Below are positions 57,410 through 64,000 of a stretch of DNA of 64,000 nucleotides, in pieces. The translations under genes and the position numbers were made by a program. The notes under the pieces were generated by a model. The model worked only from the letters and a program-made list of their open reading frames with translations, did no database searches and was not told where the DNA came from. Each line of letters begins with the position of its first letter. Within the stretch, counting starts at the first letter, position 1. The DNA is taken from the NCBI GenBank assembly GCA_934454215.1, contig CAKSGG010000005.1, forward strand, positions 8,430 through 72,429, in the 5' to 3' direction. Source of the stretch: an uncultured Clostridia bacterium (lineage in GTDB: Bacteria; Bacillota; Clostridia; UBA1381).

Positions 57410-57441
57410 GGGAGCCATTGCCCTACAGACAGCTGGCTCCC
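57410..57441 (-). promoter_or_regulatory. Structured leader hairpin before the V-ATPase operon, possible riboswitch or attenuator
   Basis: On the minus strand GGGAGCCA (57434-57441) pairs perfectly with TGGCTCCC (57410-57417) around a 16-base purine-rich loop, and is followed by TTTTTG. It lies between a promoter and the first V-ATPase gene. The stem-loop followed by T residues could end transcription, and the loop could bind a ligand. With a sodium-type ATPase downstream, a Na+-responsive RNA is an attractive but unproven reading; I cannot match it to a known consensus from memory. Confidence 0.55.
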
Positions 57442-57472
57442 CATAAAATATACTTATATTCTCTTTTTTCAA

Positions 57473-57501
57473 AGAATACCATTTTTTATTTTATTTGTCA
57501 A
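57473..57501 (-). promoter_or_regulatory. Promoter for the V-ATPase operon
   Basis: On the minus strand TTGACA (57496-57501), a 17-base spacer and TATTCT (57473-57478) predict a start at about 57466, giving an 88-base leader that contains the hairpin. Confidence 0.65.
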
Positions 57502-57599
57502 GCATTTTTTTAAATTTTAACAATTTGGCAATATTTTCTTCACAAATTAAGCGGTCTGTATATGTATTATAACCATATTTCCGCCTAAAAATAGATAAA

Positions 57600-59459
57600 T
57601 TAAAAATAATTTGCAGTACTTGAAATTTGACGGTACATCTGCTCATATACAAGCTTATTTACATTTGATTTACCGTTATACCAAAGAATTTCTTCTTCAA
57701 GCTCATCAATTTTATCAATTGTACCGTCAAGATATTCACCTATCCTGCGCTCTGCCGTTTCGATACGCATAAGAGTGCCGCCCATGCGTATATCAAACAA
57801 GTCAAATCCGAAGGGCTTGTTAAATTCATGCCACCAAGCATATGCCTTATCATGAAATTCCCTGTACTCGCCTTTCAGCAGTTCCAGCTCGCCCGTCATA
57901 TCGGCAAGCGCTTTCTTATCTCCCGACTTGTATGATTTTCTGATGTCAACTCCGATATGACATTTTCTCCTCATCATAACAAGCAGCGATTCATAGTACT
58001 CAAATATTTTTTTCATTACGCCCGTTTTCGGGATTTGCTTTACTTTTTCAAGCATTTTTGAATATTCGCTCTCCAAATCAAAACACGCAAGATTCTTGTC
58101 AAACAATCCGCACAGAATATCCTGATAAACTATGGGTCTTGATATTGTATTCTGCTTTTGATTCAGCTCCTCCGACTGATTATCAACGGCAAGAGCAAGA
58201 AAATCATCGGCATTCATACCCGTGCAAAGTGCAAAATGTTCCTTTAATTTATCCATACTCACATTTTCGCTGTAATTATATTCGCCGTAAAGCTGCATAC
58301 CCAAAAGATTTGTATACACGCTTACCTCGCCGCCGTCATCGCCCCAAATCGTTGCGAACACGTTTTTAACGCCCTTTTCACGGCACGCAGCCAATGCCGG
58401 TACGGTTGTTGCAAATGTTTTTCTGTAATCGGGGCCCATACCTGTCCAGCCCCACAGACCGCCGGCAAAGATTATTTCCCTGTTCATCTGCTCATGACCG
58501 TTTATCATTCTGACATATTTTTCTTTATCCTCGTTATAGTAATCCCAGTAAACCATTGATATGTTTTCGGGCATCATATCGGAAAGATTTTCGGGCATAT
58601 GTGCGTCAAAATCATAGTAGCCACCTGTTTTTGAACCGAGTCTGAAGAACATATCGCTCCACATCATCGGCTTAAAATCATACCTTTGAGCAATTTCGCA
58701 TACTCTGCTCAAATGACGTGACAGCATTTCAAACCTGTTTACGTATCCGTGCTTTTTAAGATAATTTCCCAAGCCGAGCATCCATGCCTCGTCCATGCCG
58801 ATATGTATGCGCTTTGAAGAAAATCCCTTGCGCAGGCTTTTAAACATAGCCTCTATAAACTCATATGTCTTTTCTTCATCAGCCATAAGAGCCTCGTCAT
58901 AATCTCTGAAATCGTTTGCAAATTCCCAGCGCAGTGCCGTTTTTAAATGTGCAAGCGTCTGAATACACGGTATAAGCTCAATACCCAGCTCTTTCGCCGC
59001 CGAATCCATTGTTTTAATTTCCTCAATCGAATATTTTCCTCTCAAATAGCCGAAATATTCATAGCCCTCAACCTCATAAGTATCCTCCGTATAAAGCATT
59101 ACGGTATTAAGCCCCATAAGTGCGGCTCTTGACATAATATCAATTACCTTTTCAACCCTTAATACTGCGTTTCTTGAACAGTCAATCATAATTCCGCACA
59201 TATCAAACCTTGATTTTTCACTGATATTTATATTGTTTTCTCCTTTTTCAAGCAAGCCCGTAAGTAATCCGATACCTCTGAAAAAGTCGCTTTTTTTCTC
59301 ATATCCGACTGTATATTTTCCGTCTGCTCCGATAATGCAAAGCTTATCTCCCTTAACAGCGTTTATCTCCGTACCGCTGTCAGAAAGCTCAAAGCCCCTT
59401 GCTTTTGAAACATATTCCGCTCCATTGCGGAAATCTCCGTTAATTTTAAGTTTTACCAT
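57600..59459 (-). CDS. GH20-like beta-N-acetylhexosaminidase
   Basis: This 619-residue glycosidase has a GH20 TIM barrel: FDMCGIMIDCSRNAV near 86, LNTVMLYTEDTYE near 118 and the catalytic Asp-Glu pair D223-E224 in RIHIGMDEAW. The C-terminal part (about 430-619) is helical. There is no signal peptide, so it acts on internalised sugars or recycled wall fragments. The start at 59459 follows AGGAG by 10 bases. It is transcribed alone. Confidence 0.87.
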   Translation of the reverse strand: MVKLKINGDFRNGAEYVSKARGFELSDSGTEINAVKGDKLCIIGADGKYTVGYEKKSDFFRGIGLLTGLLEKGENNINISEKSRFDMCGIMIDCSRNAVLRVEKVIDIMSRAALMGLNTVMLYTEDTYEVEGYEYFGYLRGKYSIEEIKTMDSAAKELGIELIPCIQTLAHLKTALRWEFANDFRDYDEALMADEEKTYEFIEAMFKSLRKGFSSKRIHIGMDEAWMLGLGNYLKKHGYVNRFEMLSRHLSRVCEIAQRYDFKPMMWSDMFFRLGSKTGGYYDFDAHMPENLSDMMPENISMVYWDYYNEDKEKYVRMINGHEQMNREIIFAGGLWGWTGMGPDYRKTFATTVPALAACREKGVKNVFATIWGDDGGEVSVYTNLLGMQLYGEYNYSENVSMDKLKEHFALCTGMNADDFLALAVDNQSEELNQKQNTISRPIVYQDILCGLFDKNLACFDLESEYSKMLEKVKQIPKTGVMKKIFEYYESLLVMMRRKCHIGVDIRKSYKSGDKKALADMTGELELLKGEYREFHDKAYAWWHEFNKPFGFDLFDIRMGGTLMRIETAERRIGEYLDGTIDKIDELEEEILWYNGKSNVNKLVYEQMYRQISSTANYF

Positions 59460-59569
59460 ATTTGTAAAGCTCCTTATCAATGTAATCTATTGCTCCATTG
59501 TATCATACAAAATTAAATTTTACAATAAATATTTTTTATATATTCGTATCAAATTTTTATACAAACGGA

Positions 59570-60829
59570 TTATATTTTTTTACACTCCAGATAAAACCTC
59601 TTGTCGCACGCTTCACCCATCGAGAATGTCTTTCTCGGCAGAGCTCCATCCTTTATAACTGTTTCAAAAAGCTCGCTTTTATCCATTTTTTCAACCATAA
59701 ATCCTATTGTATTTTTCTCTTTCGCAAGCTTTCTTACAACATCGCTGCCATGTATATAATCTATTTCTCCGCCATGCTTTTCAACATAATTGTCCAGATA
59801 TTTTTGCAGGGTTCCGACAGGAAGATTGCTCGGTGCGTCCTTTACAAACAAGCTGCCATCTTTTTCGCCGTAAACAAAGTCTATTTTTTGTCCGCCGTTA
59901 TCCGTAAACGAAACCCCGTTATAGTAATCGAATATTCCGTTAAGCAACGTTTCGGCGTCAACATCGAAAACAACACGCTGAATCGGTTCAAACTCCAAAG
60001 CCTCATCATGAATATTGTTAAGCTCAACGAGTGCATATCTTGCAGGGTGATTTTCACGTTCCTCCTCCGCAAGATTTTTCTTGATTTCCTCCCAGCATGA
60101 TTTCGCCGTTGCAAGAGAATGATTTCCGTCGCCTGCGGCAAACAGCAAAACGCCTTTATCGCAAACGCCGTATTTCTGTTCAAATGCCGATTTATCGTTG
60201 AGCTTATCCAATGCGTCCGATATACCGCCGTACATGGATTTATCTATAAGATAGCCTGTTATGTGACCTCCTCCGAGCATTAAATCAAAGTCATATAGCT
60301 TTTTGAAATTTTCCTTTTGTGCGCTTATTGGTTCTATCACGCTCTTTTTATCGTCATCTATAAGCATAAGAATATGCGGCAGTTCAAGCGGTGCGTTTAT
60401 TCTTATCTTCTTTCTCGGCGGTATTCTTGACGCAACAGTTCCCTCTGTCGCACGGATTTTTGACTGTGAGCCTTTTGAAAAATCGTATTCCTCCAAATCC
60501 ATACAGCCTATTATACCCGTTCTGATTTTACCGTTCGACTGCATTCTCTCAACAAGAATATAGCTGTCTTTCAGTTCTTCAAAAAGTCCTCCGTTCAGAT
60601 ACTCATTCATTGTCCTGTTTATGCTTTTTATACGCTCGTCATCATGCCCGTCATTAAGATATATTTCGGGGAATATGATATTGAGTGCCGACGGCGAACC
60701 TGAGGCAAGCTTTTTTACAGATTCCCAGTAATCGGGCTGTGATGTGTACTGGTCGCACGCCACAACGCTCCATTTTGAAAAATCAACATTCTTTGGGATA
60801 AGTATATCCGCAGGTTTAAAAATTTTCAT
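59570..60829 (-). CDS. DUF1015 family protein
   Basis: This 419-residue cytoplasmic protein matches DUF1015: it opens with FKPADILIPKNVDFSKWSVVACDQYTSQPDYW, and has AGDGNHSLATAKSCWEEIKKN near 228 and PARYALVELNNIHD. The GDGNHS motif is the family hallmark; some members have been linked to serine kinase (SbnI-like) activity. It overlaps or abuts the YbaK gene upstream and is probably co-transcribed with it. The start at 60829 follows GGAG by 7 bases. Confidence 0.88.
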   Translation of the reverse strand: MKIFKPADILIPKNVDFSKWSVVACDQYTSQPDYWESVKKLASGSPSALNIIFPEIYLNDGHDDERIKSINRTMNEYLNGGLFEELKDSYILVERMQSNGKIRTGIIGCMDLEEYDFSKGSQSKIRATEGTVASRIPPRKKIRINAPLELPHILMLIDDDKKSVIEPISAQKENFKKLYDFDLMLGGGHITGYLIDKSMYGGISDALDKLNDKSAFEQKYGVCDKGVLLFAAGDGNHSLATAKSCWEEIKKNLAEEERENHPARYALVELNNIHDEALEFEPIQRVVFDVDAETLLNGIFDYYNGVSFTDNGGQKIDFVYGEKDGSLFVKDAPSNLPVGTLQKYLDNYVEKHGGEIDYIHGSDVVRKLAKEKNTIGFMVEKMDKSELFETVIKDGALPRKTFSMGEACDKRFYLECKKI

Positions 60830-60831
60830 AA

Positions 60832-61326
60832 TCATTCTCCTTTTGTTATAATATCTTCAAATTTACAATCTGTCATTTTTTGAACATTTTCGGGCGACAT
60901 TTTTACCGCAAGACCGCACACACCGCCCGAAATAATAATCTCGGAATTGTCAAGAGCCGTATCGCTGAGATATGTCGGATATTTCTTTTTCATTCCTATC
61001 GGCGAAACCGAACCCCTTACATATCCCGTAAGTGCCAATAAATCCTTAACGTGTATCATTTCCGCTTTTTTGTTTCCCGATACCTTCGCAAGCTTTTTCA
61101 AATCTACCTCATGATTGCATGGAATACACGCAACCATAATTCCGTTTTTATCGCCCTTTGCAACAAGCGTTTTAAAAAATTGCTCCTTGGAAAGCAGCCC
61201 TATTTCTTCGGCAATTTTCTCACCGAAGTTATCGCCCACCTCGCCTGCGTCATACTCAATGACCTCATGCGGCAGCTTTGCCGCCGTTATCATGCGAAGT
61301 GCGTTCGTTGTTTTTTGTTTTTTCAT
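60832..61326 (-). CDS. ybaK: YbaK/EbsC-type Cys-tRNA(Pro) deacylase
   Basis: This 164-residue editing protein removes cysteine wrongly attached to tRNA-Pro. It has KTLVAKGDKNGIMVACIPCNHEVDLKKLAK, the lysine-containing VRGSVSPIGMKKKYP motif and the closing SGGVCGLAVKMSPEN, all typical of YbaK. The start at 61326 follows GGGTG by 6 bases; ATG 61332 is an alternative. It comes 13 bases after mutS2 and 2 bases before the DUF1015 gene. Confidence 0.9.
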   Translation of the reverse strand: MKKQKTTNALRMITAAKLPHEVIEYDAGEVGDNFGEKIAEEIGLLSKEQFFKTLVAKGDKNGIMVACIPCNHEVDLKKLAKVSGNKKAEMIHVKDLLALTGYVRGSVSPIGMKKKYPTYLSDTALDNSEIIISGGVCGLAVKMSPENVQKMTDCKFEDIITKGE

Positions 61327-61339
61327 ATTCATCACCCGA

Positions 61340-63733
61340 TTACATTAATTCCACTACGGTCACACCGTCTTCTCCCTCGCCGAATCTTCCGTTTCGGTAA
61401 GATTTAACATATTTATGCTTTTTCAGTCTTTCCTGTATTCCTTTTCTTAAAACTCCCGTGCCCTTGCCGTGAATTATATTAATCGTTGACATTCCCGCAA
61501 GATAGCAGTCGTCAAGAAATTTTTCAGCATTATCCCACGCTTCTTCAAGGCTCTGCCCTCTTACGTCAATCTCCGTTGAAACATTTTTTGTTTTGGACTC
61601 AAACAACCTTACCGATTTAACGTACCTGTCAGCAAGCTCCTTTGATTTTTGCTTTTCGTCGATTTTGCGCAGATTTGTTATATGCACGTCCATTTTTATA
61701 ATTCCTGCCTGAACACGGACTTTGCCGTTTTTGTCGGGCGGATTAAGCACTGTTGCCTCTTGGTTCATGTCTATAATCTTTACCAACGACCCCGGTTTTA
61801 AATCCTTGGGCGGTTCAACGTACGTCTTTTTCGGCTTTGCCGCACGTGCCATTGCAGAATCAATCGTATCTTCTTTCTTTTTCAGCTTTTCACGCATTTT
61901 TGACGTTTTTTGAGTTAAATCCACCTGTTGGATTCCCTGCTGACGCATTCTTTCCAAATCACGTATTACGGAATTTGCCTCCTCCTTTGCGTCCATGATA
62001 AGAATTTTTGCCTCACGTCTTGCCTCGTCCAGTATTCTCGCTTTATTTTCTTTCAGCTTTATTCTGTCGTTTTCGACCTGCCTTCTTAAATCCGCAAGCT
62101 CACGTTTCATTCTTGAAACCTCGTCTGCGTCCTTTCTTGCCTTTGCCCTGTTCTGTTCAAGGTCGGTTATAACGTCCTCGAATTTTATATCCTCGTCCGA
62201 CAATATTTCATTTGCTCTGCCGATAACCTCCTCATTCAAGCCCAAGCGCCTTGAAATAGCAAATGCGTTTGACTTGCCCGGTACGCCTATAAGCAGCTTA
62301 TACGTCGGCTGCAAGCTTGCCACGTCAAACTCGCATGACGCATTTTCAACTCCGTCCGTTGACAGTGCAAACAGCTTTAATTCGCTGTAATGCGTTGTAA
62401 CAACCGTTTTAACGCCCCTCGCCCTCATGTATTCTATAAGCGCAATCGCAAGCGCCGCACCCTCTGTCGGGTCGGTTCCCGCTCCAAGCTCATCAAATAA
62501 AGCCAAAGCCGTTCCGTCTATATTATTGAGTATATCGACAGTATTTACCATATGCGATGAAAAGGTCGACAAATTCTGTTCAATCGACTGTTCATCTCCG
62601 ATGTCCGCAAAAACATGGTCAAACACCGACATTTCACTGTTATCCGCAGCTATTATATGAAGTCCTGCCGCCGCCATAAGAGCAAACAGCCCGACTGTTT
62701 TAAGCGTAACGGTTTTACCGCCCGTATTCGCTCCCGTCACAACAAGCGTATCAAATTTTGTCCCCAGCTCTATATCGTTTGCAACAACCTTATCCTTGTC
62801 TATAAACGGGTGCTTTGCCCTTTTCAGTACAATTCTTCCCTCGTCGTTAAGCTTGGGTTCATTGCCGTTCATATCAAGCGACATACGTCCCTTGCAGAAC
62901 ATAAAATCAAGCTCCGAAACACTTTTCTGCGCCACAAACAGCGCATGGGCATTATCAGCCGCCGCAGCGCTCAATTCCGCAAGAATACGCTCTATTTCAA
63001 GCTGCTCCTTATTCATAAGGTCGCGTATTTCATTGTTGCTCTGCACAACGCTCATCGGCTCAATAAATAATGTCGCCCCCGTTGCCGACGTATCGTGAAC
63101 AATACCGTTCACCTCGCCTCTGTACTCGCTCTTTACGGGTATGACAAATCTGTCCGAACGCATTGTCACAATCGGGTCCTGCAAAAACTTTTTATAATGC
63201 GCCGAATGTATCATGCTGTTTAACGTTTCACGAATACGTCCGTTAAGACTGCGTATTTTTCTTCTGATTGCAGAAAGCTCCGATGATGCGTCATCGGCAA
63301 TTTCGTTTTCCGATACGATACATGAATTTATTTTATCCTCCAAAGCCTTTGCGGTTATGATTTTTTCTCCGATTTCACGCAGAACCGTACACTCATCCGC
63401 CGATTCGTCAAGATACGATTTCATACGTCTTGCAACATACAGAACACGGGATATATTCATCAGCTCCTTTGTCTGCAAAACGCCGCCCATTTCCGCACGC
63501 TTGACCGCACCGATAACGTTTTCGACCGAAAGCGATACCGCAGGCGAACCGAGTTTCAGCATGGTTATAACAGCCTCTGTTGTTTCTCTCTGCATCTGTC
63601 TTGCCCGTTCAAGCTCGGCAGTCGGTTCAAGAGTCAGAATACGTTTCTTCACTTCCTCGCTTTCCGTATATCCGGCAAGCTTATCCAATATTTTATTAAA
63701 TTCAAGAGTTTTGTATACTCTGTCAGATTTCAT
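61340..63733 (-). CDS. mutS2: Endonuclease MutS2
   Basis: This 797-residue protein suppresses recombination and acts on branched DNA or collided ribosomes, rather than in mismatch repair. The ABC-type ATPase (about 280-520) has the P-loop TGANTGGKTVTLKT near 332 and Walker B ALALFDELGAGTDP near 412. A long coiled coil follows (520-640), and the C-terminal Smr nuclease domain (about 720-797) has IDVRGQSLEEA and IIHGKGTGVLRKG. AAAGGA lies before the ATG. A consensus promoter lies upstream, beside an intron remnant. Confidence 0.95.
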   Translation of the reverse strand: MKSDRVYKTLEFNKILDKLAGYTESEEVKKRILTLEPTAELERARQMQRETTEAVITMLKLGSPAVSLSVENVIGAVKRAEMGGVLQTKELMNISRVLYVARRMKSYLDESADECTVLREIGEKIITAKALEDKINSCIVSENEIADDASSELSAIRRKIRSLNGRIRETLNSMIHSAHYKKFLQDPIVTMRSDRFVIPVKSEYRGEVNGIVHDTSATGATLFIEPMSVVQSNNEIRDLMNKEQLEIERILAELSAAAADNAHALFVAQKSVSELDFMFCKGRMSLDMNGNEPKLNDEGRIVLKRAKHPFIDKDKVVANDIELGTKFDTLVVTGANTGGKTVTLKTVGLFALMAAAGLHIIAADNSEMSVFDHVFADIGDEQSIEQNLSTFSSHMVNTVDILNNIDGTALALFDELGAGTDPTEGAALAIALIEYMRARGVKTVVTTHYSELKLFALSTDGVENASCEFDVASLQPTYKLLIGVPGKSNAFAISRRLGLNEEVIGRANEILSDEDIKFEDVITDLEQNRAKARKDADEVSRMKRELADLRRQVENDRIKLKENKARILDEARREAKILIMDAKEEANSVIRDLERMRQQGIQQVDLTQKTSKMREKLKKKEDTIDSAMARAAKPKKTYVEPPKDLKPGSLVKIIDMNQEATVLNPPDKNGKVRVQAGIIKMDVHITNLRKIDEKQKSKELADRYVKSVRLFESKTKNVSTEIDVRGQSLEEAWDNAEKFLDDCYLAGMSTINIIHGKGTGVLRKGIQERLKKHKYVKSYRNGRFGEGEDGVTVVELM

Positions 63734-63772
63734 TTATATTTTCCTTTCTTTACAGTACAAATATCCATTCTT

Positions 63773-63801
63773 ATTATATCATTGTTTTATGCCGTTGTCA
63801 A
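63773..63801 (-). promoter_or_regulatory. Full-consensus promoter for mutS2
   Basis: On the minus strand TTGACA (63796-63801), 17 bases and TATAAT (63773-63778) precede mutS2. The -35 lies only about 5 bases from the 3' end of the group II intron remnant. Confidence 0.8.
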
Positions 63802-63805
63802 CAAA

Positions 63806-64000
63806 ATCGAGTAGGGCGAAATCAATCGCCCTCTCACACCACCGTACGTGCCGTTCGGCATACGCTTGTGTTATTGCCTGTTCGATTACTCTGTCAATAA
63901 CCGTGGGGATACCGAGTTTTCGCACTCCACCATTTGGCTTAGGTATTTCTACCCTTAACACCGGTTGCGGTTTGTACTTTCTTTCTCGGATTTGTTGTTT
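63806..64000 (-). mobile_element. Group II intron remnant, 3' end with internal deletion (cut by window edge)
   Basis: On the minus strand a domain V-like hairpin (63841-63866: GTATGCC-GAAC-GGCACGTAC) is followed by a domain VI-like stem (63809-63835: GAGAGGGCG and CGCCC-TA-CTC with a bulged A) and an ending GAT at 63806-63808. Before domain V, reverse-transcriptase coding sequence joins directly, without the other ~300 codons, so most of the intron ORF is deleted. Domain V also lacks one C compared with the usual AGCCGTAT. The element is inactive. It extends beyond the window. Confidence 0.75.
63867..64000 (-). pseudogene. Group II intron reverse transcriptase (LtrA-like) fragment
   Basis: The frame encodes the RT domain 0-1 region: YKPQPVLRVEIPKPNGG, VRKLGIPTVIDRVIEQAITQ. 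The next expected part (FRPGRSAHDA, YADD active site, maturase) is missing, and the frame runs into intron RNA domains V and VI as nonsense coding before a stop at 63779. The N-terminal part lies outside the window. Confidence 0.85.

Overview
The window looks like a chromosome segment of an anaerobic, spore-forming member of the Clostridia, probably a gut-type lineage. Supporting signs are the yabP-yabQ-divIC sporulation/division cluster, a complete bacterial V-type ATPase operon in place of an F-type one, YesM/YesN-type sugar sensing, many AraC-family regulators, small (4.5S-type) SRP RNA next to dnaX-ybaB-recR, and AT-rich intergenic DNA with sigma-A promoters close to TTGACA-17-TATAAT. I cannot name the species from sequence alone.

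Layout. 1-9.1 kb is a sugar-response region: two ABC sugar permeases (one cut by the window edge), a YesN/YesM two-component pair with a polysaccharide-deacetylase-like gene between them, two AraC regulators, a Gfo/Idh/MocA oxidoreductase and a TIM-barrel sugar isomerase. 9.1-19 kb is mostly minus-strand housekeeping: S41 protease, DUF1934 protein, murI, ddl, rluD-type pseudouridine synthase, lspA, tsaD, rimI, an arginine/tyrosine phosphatase, sua5 and pncB. 19-27.4 kb holds a large membrane protein with a DUF6273 tail, the S1/divIC/yabQ/yabP/rqcP cluster, galT, an SGNH-like protein, folC, an RNase M5-like Toprim protein and a DUF6514-like protein. 27.7-30.8 kb is SRP RNA-dnaX-ybaB-recR. 30.8-37.4 kb has a copper-amine-oxidase-domain stalk protein, a 480-bp gene-free stretch full of inverted repeats, an alpha-galactosidase with its AraC regulator, an amino-acid ABC importer and an N-terminally deleted M14 peptidase remnant. 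37.4-40.5 kb is a cyclic-di-GMP locus: an EAL protein and a diguanylate cyclase gene broken by a 4-bp duplication and preceded by an 18-unit GTAT microsatellite. 41.2-44.2 kb is a copper-export operon (csoR-copA-copZ) with two CsoR-type operators. 44.3-48.8 kb has an oxidoreductase, a single-chain restriction-modification enzyme and a PHP phosphatase. 48.9-57.5 kb is the V-ATPase operon (H-I-K-E-C-F-A-B-D), whose c-ring subunit carries the sodium-binding residues of Enterococcus hirae NtpK, and which begins with a structured leader hairpin. 57.6-63.8 kb has a GH20-type hexosaminidase, a DUF1015 protein, a YbaK-type deacylase and mutS2. The window ends in an internally deleted group II intron.

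The most unusual material is non-coding or decayed: the GTAT tract plus frameshifted cyclase, a dispersed ~110-bp palindromic repeat family that supplies the stop codons of two genes, a possible MITE, a 114-bp nested palindrome, the M14 remnant fused to the end of an ABC gene, the group II intron remnant beside a consensus promoter, and the V-ATPase leader. All positions and motifs were read by eye; no database search or folding program was run.
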